In this document: one piece after another, positions 33,163-40,403 of the stretch | Numbering within the stretch: the first letter of the stretch is position 1 | How the letters are laid out: every line of letters begins with the position of its first letter | Assembly: GCA_003242955.1 (NCBI GenBank) | Contig: QJPH01000269.1 | Coordinates: forward strand, 1 to 40,403 | Length of the DNA: 40,403 nucleotides | Direction of reading: 5' to 3' | From: Candidatus Methylumidiphilus alinenensis | GTDB lineage: Bacteria > Pseudomonadota > Gammaproteobacteria > Methylococcales > Methylococcaceae | Translations under genes and position numbers: made by a program | Notes under the pieces: model-generated | Databases searched by the model: none | What the model was told of the DNA's origin: nothing | The model's input: the letters and a program-made list of their open reading frames with translations, nothing else

Positions 33163-33530
33163 TCGTGTTCGTTCCCACGCTCGCCGTTAAACAAAAGTTC
33201 CGTCGAGCTAAAATGCCGTCATTCCAGCAGGGATGCAGGAATCCAGTGCCATGGATGGTAACTTGTAAGTTGCGCAAGTGCTTGATTAAGTGAATGTACC
33301 AACCCGCAGATTTACATCCCTGTAATCTGGATTCCGGCAATCCCTGCCGGAATGACGGGTTTTCAGCACTTGTGTTGGTTGGTTCCCAAGCTCCGGTTTG
33401 GAAAGCCTTATCTTGCAAGCTCCTGCTTGGCAGTTCTTCGGGAAGTTGGAGCTTAAAAACCCCCATTCCCAAGCGGAAGCTTGGGAACAAGAACCAACTA
33501 GAAATCAGTGAAAAATGACGGAGTGTTTAC
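33163..33530. other. Repeat-filled gap without a gene
   Basis: The stretch carries copy 2 of family A (33216-33358). After it come scattered CCCAAGCTCCGG and GCTTGGGAAC words (33383-33490) of the same kind as the palindrome at 25773. I see no coding sequence until the GGAG-preceded ATG at 33531. Confidence 0.6.
33216..33358. repeat. Dispersed inverted-repeat element, family A, copy 2
   Basis: This 143-bp copy begins CCGTCATTCCAGCAGGGATG and ends CAATCCCTGCCGGAATGACGG, so its ends are inverted copies. The interior matches copy 1 at 23770 in order and spacing, but lacks the extra segment of that copy. It lies between the TPR gene and the broken DUF4160 gene. Confidence 0.75.
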
Positions 33531-33863
33531 ATGCCCACCATCAGTATTAGACTTTATCGGAAACCTAGTTAGTAGTCCCGCCGTTACTGTGTTAGTTGAT
33601 GGTTTCCGATAAAGTCTATTTTCTATGGCATCGTCATTCAAATGTTTTGGAACGAACACGCGCCCCCGCATTTTCATGCGCTGTATGGCGAACATGAAGC
33701 ACTTATAGACATCAAAAAACTGGAAGTATTGCGTGGCAGTTTGCCGCGCCGTGCGCTCAATCTGGCATTGGATTGGGCGGAACTGCATCAACAGGCATTA
33801 TTGGAGGACTGGGCATTATGCGAACAGCTACAACAACCGAAACCCATCAAGCCCTTGGCATAA
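33531..33863 (+). pseudogene. DUF4160 gene interrupted by a 69-bp element
   Basis: DUF4160 proteins begin MPTIS..FYGI and carry a PPHFHA motif. Here ATG CCC ACC ATC AGT ATT at 33531 (GGAG 7 nt upstream) gives MPTISI, then the 69-bp element is inserted, and at 33621 the sequence resumes with FYGIVIQMFWNEHAPPHFHA and runs to the stop at 33863. Insert plus duplicated ATT is 72 nt, so the frame is kept, but TAG in the element stops translation after 13 residues. Without the insert the product would be 86 residues. A shorter protein from the internal ATG at 33642 is conceivable. The DUF2442 gene, a common partner, overlaps its end. Confidence 0.82.
33549..33617. mobile_element. 69-bp inverted-repeat insertion with ATT target duplication
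   Basis: Perfect 17-nt ends AGACTTTATCGGAAACC and GGTTTCCGATAAAGTCT enclose 35 bp. The flanks are ATT at 33546-33548 and ATT at 33618-33620. Deleting the element and one ATT restores the conserved MPTISIFYGI start of the DUF4160 gene exactly. It is therefore a very small non-autonomous element mobilised by an unknown transposase. No such transposase is in the window. Confidence 0.8.
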
Positions 33864-34141
33864 TACCTTCCGCACCTTGGCGGGTATTGAATATCAAAAT
33901 AGAACCCTGTCATCGGCTACAGGTGACTTTTATGGATGGTTCAACGGGCTGGGTGGACTTGAGCCAGTGGCTTCGTTCCGGGCGCATTGACGGATCGATT
34001 TTCGAGGCATTGCGCGAAGAGGATTTTTTTAGGCTTGCCGCTGTTGAATTAGGTGTCATCACATGGCCCAACGGGGCGGACCTGTCGCCTGATGCCATGT
34101 ATGATGCACTCCAACAGAGCGCGGAGTGGAAACCTAGCTGA
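33818..34141 (+). CDS. DUF2442 domain protein
   Basis: The 107-residue protein carries a DUF2442 domain (RLQVTFMDGSTGWVDLSQWL, then FEALREEDFFRLAAVELGVI and WPNGADLSPDAMYDAL). The family commonly sits beside DUF4160, and the pair is suspected to be a toxin-antitoxin-like module; function is unproven. The ATG at 33818 lies inside the 3' end of the DUF4160 gene (46-nt overlap). As the partner is broken by an insertion, the DUF2442 protein may be an orphan or poorly translated. Confidence 0.85.
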   Translation: MRTATTTETHQALGIIPSAPWRVLNIKIEPCHRLQVTFMDGSTGWVDLSQWLRSGRIDGSIFEALREEDFFRLAAVELGVITWPNGADLSPDAMYDALQQSAEWKPS

Positions 34142-34353
34142 GAAGTATTTTGGGTAGTGATTCAGACGTGGAGATGAGGTAGCGTGTTAAAAAGTTAGAT
34201 CGGCTCGTTTTAGCAGTTCACACTCAGTTTCGATACGCGCCCACCCTGACATGCCGCAGACGGCAACAATCTCCGTATCGAATGCGAACTGCAAACGCTA
34301 TACGCACTGCTCGGCTGGACATCGTTATCGCCTTATCGTTTACAGCCCACAAT

Positions 34354-34471
34354 GTTTTGCTCTTAACGTTGCGCCGTTGCGTGAGACCTTCTTTTTGCTT
34401 CCTCGCCGTACCGCTGTGGAGTCTGGCAAAGATTTTTTTCACGCAACGGCGCAACGACGCAACGTAAAAGC
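34354..34471. repeat. Inverted-repeat element, family B, copy 2
   Basis: Arms CGTTGCGCCGTTGCGTGAG (34367-34385) and TCACGCAACGGCGCAACG (34439-34456) match those of copy 1 at 24012, and both copies end ACGCAACGTAAAAGCGGTAGT. The core, however, matches copy 1 only when read in the opposite direction (for example GGCGAGGAAG and TTGCC words). Recombination between the arms would explain the flip. Confidence 0.75.
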
Positions 34472-34549
34472 GGTAGTGAGGAGGATAACATTTCAAATTG
34501 TAAGTTTGGTGGCGTTGGCACTATGGGCTAGGTTTTTCGTCCCCATATC

Positions 34550-34729
34550 CAGTATTGGAACACTACCCTTTGCATTGCGCCTGATTTGCCGGGTTGCAGC
34601 GCGGCGGGTGATACACCGATTGAGGCTATGCGGGAGATGCAAGATGCCATGGCATCTTGGCTACAAGCCTGTGAAAACATGAAGCGTCCGTTGCCTGTGT
34701 CGCAGGCAAAACCTCGCAAAGCCGCCTAG
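34550..34729 (+). pseudogene. HicB-type antitoxin 3' remnant
   Basis: The frame ending at TAG 34727-34729 reads PDLPGCSAAGDTPIEAMREM, then ASWLQACENMKRPLPVSQAK. PDLPGC..AGDT..EA is the hallmark of HicB antitoxins. The N-terminal strands are lost and no start codon fits, nor is there a hicA before it. Family B copy 2 lies 79 bp upstream, so a repeat-linked deletion is likely. Confidence 0.75.
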
Positions 34730-34782
34730 AACTCATGTAGAGTAAAATCGTATTTCTGTATATACAGCGTTTTCATGTTCAA

Positions 34783-35187
34783 ATGGACAATAGCAATTTA
34801 ACCCAATCCCGTTGCATTGATGCCGATGCTTTGGAGCCAGTCCGCAAGGGATACAGGTTCCAACTCACGCCCAGAATGCTAGGTCGTTTGGAGCATTTGG
34901 CGAAGGCGCGGTTTGAGGTTCGCCCGTTTGGAAGGGGTGAAATGGACGATTGGCGGCGGCTGTCAGTTGAGGATTGCCATGCCTTGGCGCAAAGCGTCAA
35001 TGCCAGTTCGCAAATTGAAGTGGCAATACCCGGCAGCGGGTATAATGTGATGACCTTGGCCCAAAGGGATTGGTTTGGCGAATCTGAGGACTTGACACCG
35101 TGGGTGGATTATTACATCAATGCAATTTATACCCAGTATCTCCGGGCATACCAGCGAGTGATAGATGAGCAGCATTACAAACGATGA
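34783..35187 (+). CDS. Hypothetical protein
   Basis: I do not recognise this 134-residue protein. It is soluble and acidic at its ends, with RKGYRFQLTPRMLGRLEHLA near the N terminus and DYYINAIYTQYLRAYQRVID near the C terminus; both look helical. There is no good ribosome binding site before the ATG, and a TACAGCGTTTT repeat end lies 20 nt upstream. It lies 18 nt before the Uma2 gene, so they may form a pair. Confidence 0.6.
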   Translation: MDNSNLTQSRCIDADALEPVRKGYRFQLTPRMLGRLEHLAKARFEVRPFGRGEMDDWRRLSVEDCHALAQSVNASSQIEVAIPGSGYNVMTLAQRDWFGESEDLTPWVDYYINAIYTQYLRAYQRVIDEQHYKR

Positions 35188-35205
35188 AAAAAGTGAGATG
35201 CCTTA

Positions 35206-35691
35206 ATGAACTGGCAAGAAGTATGTGATGATCCTACCCTTCGCGATTTACCTTACAAAATTGAATTGAATGAATGGGGGCAGATCGTGATGAGTCCGGC
35301 AACCAGTCGCCACAGTATTTTACAAGGCTTGTTGATCGACGTGCTTAACCGCTTGAAGAAGGACGGCCTAGTGTTACCAGAGTGTCCGATTCAAACCTCG
35401 AAGGGCGTTAAAGTGCCCGATGTGGTTTGGGTGTCGAGCCTGTTCTTGAATGAGCATGGCGATGAAACTCCGTTTGAAAAAGCTGCCGAAGTCTGCATAG
35501 AAGTGCTGTCTCCTTCAAATACTCAACAGGAAATGGAAGAAAAGCGTGAGCTTTATTTTGCGCGTGGTGCAAAAGAAGTGTGGCTTTGCGACGAGCAAGG
35601 CAATCTAAGCTTTTATGATTGCACAGGTCCACTGACAAACTCGTCTTTGTTTCCTGGCATAACGCGAATTGAATCCATACATTTACACTAA
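35206..35691 (+). CDS. Uma2 family (DUF820) putative endonuclease
   Basis: The 161-residue protein has the Uma2 PD-(D/E)XK fold. A substrate loop has SRHSILQGLLIDVLNRL, the core has VKVPDVVW (Asp) and VCIEVLSPSN (Glu), and then KRELYFARGAKEVWLCDEQG closes the domain with the conserved Lys/Tyr. These proteins are numerous in cyanobacteria and some methanotrophs, often near mobile DNA; nuclease activity is predicted but the role is unclear. It ends 28 nt before fhcD, so it is the last accessory gene inside the split fhc cluster. Confidence 0.9.
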   Translation: MNWQEVCDDPTLRDLPYKIELNEWGQIVMSPATSRHSILQGLLIDVLNRLKKDGLVLPECPIQTSKGVKVPDVVWVSSLFLNEHGDETPFEKAAEVCIEVLSPSNTQQEMEEKRELYFARGAKEVWLCDEQGNLSFYDCTGPLTNSSLFPGITRIESIHLH

Positions 35692-35719
35692 TAACTCATA
35701 ATAACTTTTGGAGAGCCGA

Positions 35720-36616
35720 ATGATTATAAACGGCGTACAGATCGACGAAACTTTCGCCGAAGCGTTTCCTATGCGGGCCACGCGGGTCATCATCACTGCC
35801 CAGAACCACAAATGGGCGCATATTTCCGCGCAGGCTTTCACCGGCTTTGCGACTTCGGTGATTGCATGCGGTTGCGAGGCGGGCATTGAGCGTGAACTCG
35901 ACCCTTCAGAAACACCGGATGGTCGCCCCGGCGTTTCGGCAATGATTTTCGCAATGGGCTGGAAGAGTTTGGCGTGGCAATTGGAAACCCGTTCGGGCCA
36001 GTGTGTGCTGACTTCACCCACTTCGGCGTTATTTGCCGGGATAGACGAAGGCGAGCCTATCCCGTTGGGTAAAAATTTGCGTTACTTTGGCGATGGCTTC
36101 CAGATTTCCAAACACATCAACGGCAAACGGTACTGGCGTATCCCAGTGATGGACGGGGAGTTCCTTACGCAAGAAACCACTGGGGTGGTGAAGGCCATAG
36201 GCGGGGGGAATTTCCTCGTGTTGGCCGAATCCCAGCCGCAAGCCTTGGCGGCATGCGAAGCGGCGATTGAGGCAATGAGGCAAGTGCCGAATGTCATCAT
36301 GCCTTTCCCCGGTGGCGTGGTGCGATCCGGGTCTAAGGTCGGTTCAAAGTACAAATCGCTGAATGCCTCCACCAACGACGCTTTCTGTCCAACCTTGAAA
36401 GGCCAGACCAAAACGGAACTGTCACCAGAGATCGAATCGGTGATGGAAATTGTGATTGATGGACTCACCGAGGAGGATATTAAAAAATCCATGCGCGCAG
36501 GCATTGCGGCGGTGTGCGAATTGGGTGCATCCCAGGGCATCCGGCGCGTTAGTGCCGGCAATTACGGTGGCAAGTTGGGACCGTTCCTGTTTCATTTGCA
36601 TGAAATCATGGCTTGA
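35720..36616 (+). CDS. fhcD: Formylmethanofuran:H4MPT formyltransferase
   Basis: FhcD/Ftr moves the formyl group between H4MPT and the methanofuran-type carrier within the FhcABCD complex. The ATG at 35720 follows GGAGAG and gives 298 residues, the normal length. Recognisable segments include MIINGVQIDETFAEAFPM, GCEAGIERELDPSETPDGRP, MPFPGGVVRSGSKVGSKYKS and GIRRVSAGNYGGKLGP. fhcC follows after 40 nt. The upstream neighbour should be fhcA but is a Uma2 gene, so fhcDC may now need their own promoter. The 28-bp gap is too short for a full one. Confidence 0.95.
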   Translation: MIINGVQIDETFAEAFPMRATRVIITAQNHKWAHISAQAFTGFATSVIACGCEAGIERELDPSETPDGRPGVSAMIFAMGWKSLAWQLETRSGQCVLTSPTSALFAGIDEGEPIPLGKNLRYFGDGFQISKHINGKRYWRIPVMDGEFLTQETTGVVKAIGGGNFLVLAESQPQALAACEAAIEAMRQVPNVIMPFPGGVVRSGSKVGSKYKSLNASTNDAFCPTLKGQTKTELSPEIESVMEIVIDGLTEEDIKKSMRAGIAAVCELGASQGIRRVSAGNYGGKLGPFLFHLHEIMA

Positions 36617-36656
36617 ATTTTTTGGTGCGCAATGCGTACCCTATGCGAGGATACCG

Positions 36657-37472
36657 ATGACTACACTATCGTTTGCTTTAAAAATTTCTTTGCAACAGCG
36701 TGTGGATGTTTCTCCGCTGACCCCGGATAATCTCGTTGGCAAATCAACAGGCGAAATAGCCGCCATCGAATTGCAAGCTGGCAACCGCAAGGTTCGTACC
36801 GATGAAATATTCACCCTTTCAGGCGACGACACACTAAATATTGTATTTAAAACAGCTTCGACCAAGTTGGATTATATCGGCAAGGGGAATGGCAAGGGAG
36901 TCATCACTGTCGATGGCGATGCCGGCGCCTATCTTGGCTTTCAATTGAAAGGTGGAATTATCAACGTGTCGGGTAGCGTTGGCGCTTATGCCGCTTGCGA
37001 AATGAGAAATGGAGAAATCAACATTGGCGGCAATGCCGGCGATTTTCTGGGGGCAGCCCTGCCAGGCAACAAGAAGGGCTTGCAAGGTGGTGTCGTCATC
37101 GTCAAAGGTAATGTGGGCGAACGGGTCGGAGACCATATGCGCAGGGGTTCCATACTCATTGAAGGCAACGCCGGAGCCTATCTAGGTTCACGCATGACCG
37201 CTGGTACCATCGGTGTATTGGGCGAGGTCGGAGCTTATCCAGGCTACGCGATGAAACGCGGGACCCTGCTACTAATCAAAGCCCCTGCGGCCATCCCTTC
37301 TACGTTTAACGACTGCGGCGCACATACCCTGGGCTTCCTGCCCCTGTTGTTAAAGGGCTTTCAGTCTTACAATACCCAATTTGGCGCGATGGCCGAAAAA
37401 GTCAAGCGGGTCCGGCGTTATGCCGGGGATATGTCCGGGGTGGGCAAGGGGGAAATTCTGGTGGTCATCTAA
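36657..37472 (+). CDS. fhcC: Formyltransferase/hydrolase complex subunit C
   Basis: FhcC resembles formylmethanofuran dehydrogenase subunit C and shares the glutamate-synthase-type right-handed beta-helix. The repeat GxxxGxxxG is visible over and over (GDAGAYLGFQLKGGIINVSG, GNVGERVGDHMRRGSILIEG, GNAGAYLGSRMTAGTIGVLG). The start at 36657 (GAGG 6 nt upstream) gives 271 residues; a longer frame to 36456 would overlap fhcD and is not conserved. It completes the A, D, C set in this window; B is absent. Confidence 0.94.
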   Translation: MTTLSFALKISLQQRVDVSPLTPDNLVGKSTGEIAAIELQAGNRKVRTDEIFTLSGDDTLNIVFKTASTKLDYIGKGNGKGVITVDGDAGAYLGFQLKGGIINVSGSVGAYAACEMRNGEINIGGNAGDFLGAALPGNKKGLQGGVVIVKGNVGERVGDHMRRGSILIEGNAGAYLGSRMTAGTIGVLGEVGAYPGYAMKRGTLLLIKAPAAIPSTFNDCGAHTLGFLPLLLKGFQSYNTQFGAMAEKVKRVRRYAGDMSGVGKGEILVVI

Positions 37473-37503
37473 TAAACAACATTTAATTAAGCAGGCAGTA
37501 TTT

Positions 37504-38691
37504 GTGGAATTCCGGGATTTTTTGGTTTTACTGGCGCACGGGGACGGTTCCGACTTATTTTTGACATCGGGTGCTTCACCGTCGGGCAAGTTTCAAGGAA
37601 AAATAATACCATTGGAGGTTGGAAAATTGACGCCAGGGCGGATCAGGGATATTGCCTATGGCATTATGAATGAAAAGCAACGGGCCGAGTTTGAAGTAAA
37701 GCCGGAAATGAATTTGGCCATCCAAGAAAAAGGGATCGGTCGTTTCCGCGTCAATATTTTCAAACAACGCAACAGTGTTGCAATGGTGGTTAGAAATATT
37801 AAAACAGACATCCCTTCGATGGAAACGCTAGGCTTGCCACCGATTTTAAAGGATGTGATCTTGTCTAAGCGTGGCTTGGTGCTTTTTGTCGGGGGTACGG
37901 GTTCTGGCAAATCAACCTCATTGGCGGCATTGATTGACCATCGAAATAGTACCATGGATGGTCATATCATTACTATTGAAGACCCTATAGAATTTGTGCA
38001 TCCGCACAAAAAATCCTTGGTCAACCAACGCGAGGTAGGCGTCGATACCGACTCGTTCGAGGATGCATTGAAAAACACCTTGCGACAAGCTCCTGATGTG
38101 ATTCTAATAGGTGAAATACGGGCAAGGGAGACTATGGAGCATGCCATAGCATTTGCCGAAACTGGGCATTTGTGTTTATCGACTTTGCATGCAAACAATT
38201 CCAATCAAGCCTTGGATAGAATAATCAATTTCTTTCCAGAAGAGCGTCGCAACCAATTGTTGATGGATTTGTCGTTGAATCTCCGTGCTTTCATTTCCCA
38301 ACGTCTAATTCCTTCAATTGATGGCAAGCGTGTCGCGGCCATTGAAATTCTATTGGGAACCCCTCTGGTCACTGATTTGATAAGGAAAGGCGATGTCCAT
38401 TTGATTAAGGAAGTCATGGAAAAATCAGAGGAATTGGGAATGCAAACCTTTGATGCCCATTTATACCATTTATACCGACAGGATAAGATAACCATTGATG
38501 AAGCCCTGCGTAACGCAGATTCCACCAACAACCTGAAATTAAGAATCAGCTTGAGTGAAAACTATTCAAATGAAGATGAGGCTCAAGATCACGATAGTAA
38601 AGGCAAGCCCGTACACCCGAGCCTGCAAAAACCAAAAGTAAAAACTGATGGTCTATCGTTAACCCCTATTCAAGATATCTCGAAAACTTAA
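37504..38691 (+). CDS. pilU: PilU-type twitching ATPase
   Basis: The 395-residue protein is a type IV pilus retraction ATPase of the PilT/PilU group: FVGGTGSGKSTSLAALI (Walker A), ITIEDPIEFVHPHKK, LRQAPDVILIGEIRARE (Walker B) and AFAETGHLCLSTLHANN. The N terminus DFLVLLAHGDGSDLFLTSG fits PilU best. I use the GTG at 37504 because the family starts at this point; the longer frame to 37381 lies inside fhcC. The C terminus has an extra ~45-residue acidic/basic tail. pilT, the usual neighbour, is not present, and the gene stands alone after fhcC. Confidence 0.9.
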   Translation: MEFRDFLVLLAHGDGSDLFLTSGASPSGKFQGKIIPLEVGKLTPGRIRDIAYGIMNEKQRAEFEVKPEMNLAIQEKGIGRFRVNIFKQRNSVAMVVRNIKTDIPSMETLGLPPILKDVILSKRGLVLFVGGTGSGKSTSLAALIDHRNSTMDGHIITIEDPIEFVHPHKKSLVNQREVGVDTDSFEDALKNTLRQAPDVILIGEIRARETMEHAIAFAETGHLCLSTLHANNSNQALDRIINFFPEERRNQLLMDLSLNLRAFISQRLIPSIDGKRVAAIEILLGTPLVTDLIRKGDVHLIKEVMEKSEELGMQTFDAHLYHLYRQDKITIDEALRNADSTNNLKLRISLSENYSNEDEAQDHDSKGKPVHPSLQKPKVKTDGLSLTPIQDISKT

Positions 38692-38733
38692 AGTGGGCGG
38701 CAAATAGTTATGGCAACGTTGTGAAAAACTTCA

Positions 38734-40403
38734 ATGACCAAGGAATTTAATTCAAGATATGGTCTGCTTTCATTCATAACGGAAGATTTCAGCTTTGGGC
38801 GTGGTCATCCCTTGCCCCTTGGAACCAGTATCCAGCGTGGTGGTATTAATTTTGCCATATTCTCTCGCCATGCCACGGAAGTGACCCTATTGCTGTTCCA
38901 GCCAGGCGTGGAAGCTGAAATTGCCGCGTTCCCTTTTGATTGCAAGTATAATCGGACAGGTGATGTGTGGCATGCCTTCATTACTGGACTTGACCCTGGA
39001 GTCGAATACGCCTATCGAATGGACGGGCCTAGGGCTATGCCTCATTGCTTCGACCCAGCATGGGTTCTTTCTGATCCCTATGCCATAGCCCTAAATGGAC
39101 GTAGGCATTGGGGCGATAGGACAAATCAACTTTCGGATTGTTTCCGCCGCGCTGTGTTGGTGGGCCACGAATATGATTGGGAATTTGACCAGCCTATCAA
39201 CCGCCCTCTTGCAGACTCGATAATCTACGAATTGCATGTGCGTGGCTTTACCATGGACCCATCGTCCAAGGTGTCACATCCAGGCACTTTTCGCGGCATC
39301 ATTGATAAAATCCCCTATTTAAAGGACTTGGGTGTCACTGCTGTCGAACTGTTGCCGGTGACAGAGTTCGACGAGTTGGAAAGCAATCGCGTAAATCCCC
39401 AGGATGGAACGCCGCTTTACAATTTCTGGGGATATCATCCACTGTCTTTTTTTGCCATTAAAGCGGCCTATTCAGCCGATAATACGCCGGGCAGCGAGGT
39501 CAATGAATTTAAAGACATGGTCAAAGCACTTCATAGTGCGGGTATAGAGGTTATTCTGGACGTTGTTTACAACCATACCGGCGAGGGAGATCATCGTGGG
39601 CCGGTGTATTCTTTGAAGGGGATCGATAAAAAGGTCTTCTATATGTTTGGGGTTGACGGACACTTTATGAATTTTTCCGGTTGTGGGAACACCGTCAACT
39701 GCAATCATCCGTTTGTGCGCAATTTCATCCTGGAAAGTCTTCGATACTTTGTCATGGAAATGCATGTCGATGGGTTTCGCTTCGATCTAGCTTCAATCTT
39801 GGGTCGTGATCAAAACGGGCATGTGTTGGCTAGTCCCCCATTGCTGGAACAAATTGCAGGCGACCCAATTCTGGCCAATACCAAATTGATTGCTGAGGCT
39901 TGGGATGCGGCAGGTTTGTATCAGGTGGGGAGCTTCCCAAATTGGGGGCGTTGGGCGGAATGGAATGGCCGGTTCCGTGACGACATACGGCGTTTTGTCC
40001 GGGGCGATCCAGGCATGGTTGGAAATTTGGCGACTAGGCTTGCGGGGAGTTCCGATCTTTATCAACTAGGGGGTCGGGAACCCAGCCATGGCATTAACTT
40101 CATTACCTGCCATGATGGTTTTACTTTGAATGACTTGGTGGCCTATAGCGAAAAGCACAATCTTTTGAACGGTGAAAACAATGCCGATGGCGATAATAAT
40201 AACCTTTCATGGAATTGTGGCACTGAAGGAGTCACGCAAGACCCGTCTGTCTTGATCTTGCGCGCACGTCAAACCCGAAATTTAGCGGTATTGCTTATCC
40301 TGTCGCGTGGTGTTCCAATGATTCTCGCGGGCGATGAAATAGGGCGTAGCCAGGGTGGCAATAATAACGCATATTGCCAGGATAACGCCATCAGTTGGTT
40401 GAA
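38734..40403 (+). CDS. glgX: Glycogen debranching enzyme GlgX, 5' part
   Basis: The reading frame starts at the ATG at 38734, the first start after an in-frame TGA, and is still open at the window end (556 codons). It encodes an isoamylase-type debranching enzyme: an N-terminal CBM48-like domain (GGINFAIFSRHATEVTLLLF), then the GH13 barrel with DSIIYELHVRGFT, VILDVVYNHTGEGD, HVDGFRFDLAS (nucleophile Asp), LIAEAWDAAG (acid Glu) and FITCHDGFTLNDL. It cleaves alpha-1,6 branches of glycogen, as expected in methanotrophs that store glycogen. The ribosome binding site is weak. The missing 3' end is due to the window limit only. Confidence 0.93.
   Translation, partial: MTKEFNSRYGLLSFITEDFSFGRGHPLPLGTSIQRGGINFAIFSRHATEVTLLLFQPGVEAEIAAFPFDCKYNRTGDVWHAFITGLDPGVEYAYRMDGPRAMPHCFDPAWVLSDPYAIALNGRRHWGDRTNQLSDCFRRAVLVGHEYDWEFDQPINRPLADSIIYELHVRGFTMDPSSKVSHPGTFRGIIDKIPYLKDLGVTAVELLPVTEFDELESNRVNPQDGTPLYNFWGYHPLSFFAIKAAYSADNTPGSEVNEFKDMVKALHSAGIEVILDVVYNHTGEGDHRGPVYSLKGIDKKVFYMFGVDGHFMNFSGCGNTVNCNHPFVRNFILESLRYFVMEMHVDGFRFDLASILGRDQNGHVLASPPLLEQIAGDPILANTKLIAEAWDAAGLYQVGSFPNWGRWAEWNGRFRDDIRRFVRGDPGMVGNLATRLAGSSDLYQLGGREPSHGINFITCHDGFTLNDLVAYSEKHNLLNGENNADGDNNNLSWNCGTEGVTQDPSVLILRARQTRNLAVLLILSRGVPMILAGDEIGRSQGGNNNAYCQDNAISWL

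Larger units (their letters stand above)
34142..34782. other. 641-bp gap with a repeat and a hicB remnant
   Basis: This gap holds family B copy 2 (34354-34471), a hicB fragment (34550-34729) and, at 34763, an isolated TACAGCGTTTT end like those at 31229-31300. The first 200 nt show no recognisable gene. Confidence 0.55.

Noticed and set aside
34251-34682. A plus-strand 143-codon frame
   Set aside because: It runs through the family B element and out of frame through the hicB remnant, so it is not a real gene.

Overview
This window looks like a chromosomal segment of a gammaproteobacterial methylotroph, most likely a Methylococcales-type methane oxidiser. The reasons are fhcA, fhcD and fhcC (the formyltransferase/hydrolase of the tetrahydromethanopterin C1 pathway) beside gamma-type dnaA, dnaN, rodZ, lgt, thyA, a Nudix-ThiE fusion and pilU. 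The genus is inference. I saw no tRNA, rRNA or CRISPR array.

Layout. 0-1.5 kb: 3' remnant of a nonribosomal peptide synthetase (end of an adenylation domain, carrier protein, thioesterase). 1.7-9.4 kb: DUF3422 membrane protein, DUF4124 periplasmic protein, RodZ-like protein, then a large hybrid histidine kinase overlapping a receiver-PP2C phosphatase gene. 9.4-10.2 kb: YajD-type HNH protein and a secreted protein. 10.2-15.1 kb, minus strand: hoxH and its maturation protease, separated by a higBA toxin-antitoxin pair, a two-TM orphan gene, nested palindromes, and an immunity-like gene with the remnant of its toxin. 15.2-20.1 kb: DnaA box, dnaA, dnaN, then a compact toxin/immunity-like cassette ending in a sulfotransferase-like gene. 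No recF or gyrB follows dnaN. 20.2-23.7 kb: glnA, Nudix-ThiE and a small exported protein. 23.7-25.8 kb: repeats, a HicAB pair and a cysteine-free SUMF1-domain protein. 25.9-28.9 kb: lgt, thyA, metK. 29.1-37.5 kb: fhcA, then about 4.9 kb of accessory DNA (HicAB, DUF1640 and TPR genes, a DUF4160 gene broken by a 69-bp element, DUF2442, a HicB remnant, Uma2), then fhcD and fhcC. 37.5 kb to end: pilU and the 5' part of glgX.

Main theme. Core genes (hoxH, dnaN, fhcA) are followed within 0-10 nt by toxin-antitoxin or toxin/immunity-like cassettes. In two cases the next member of the usual gene cluster lies beyond the cassette. The DNA around these cassettes holds several families of short non-coding inverted-repeat elements. 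Two families are present as homologous pairs, and one 69-bp element has visibly interrupted a gene with a 3-bp target duplication.
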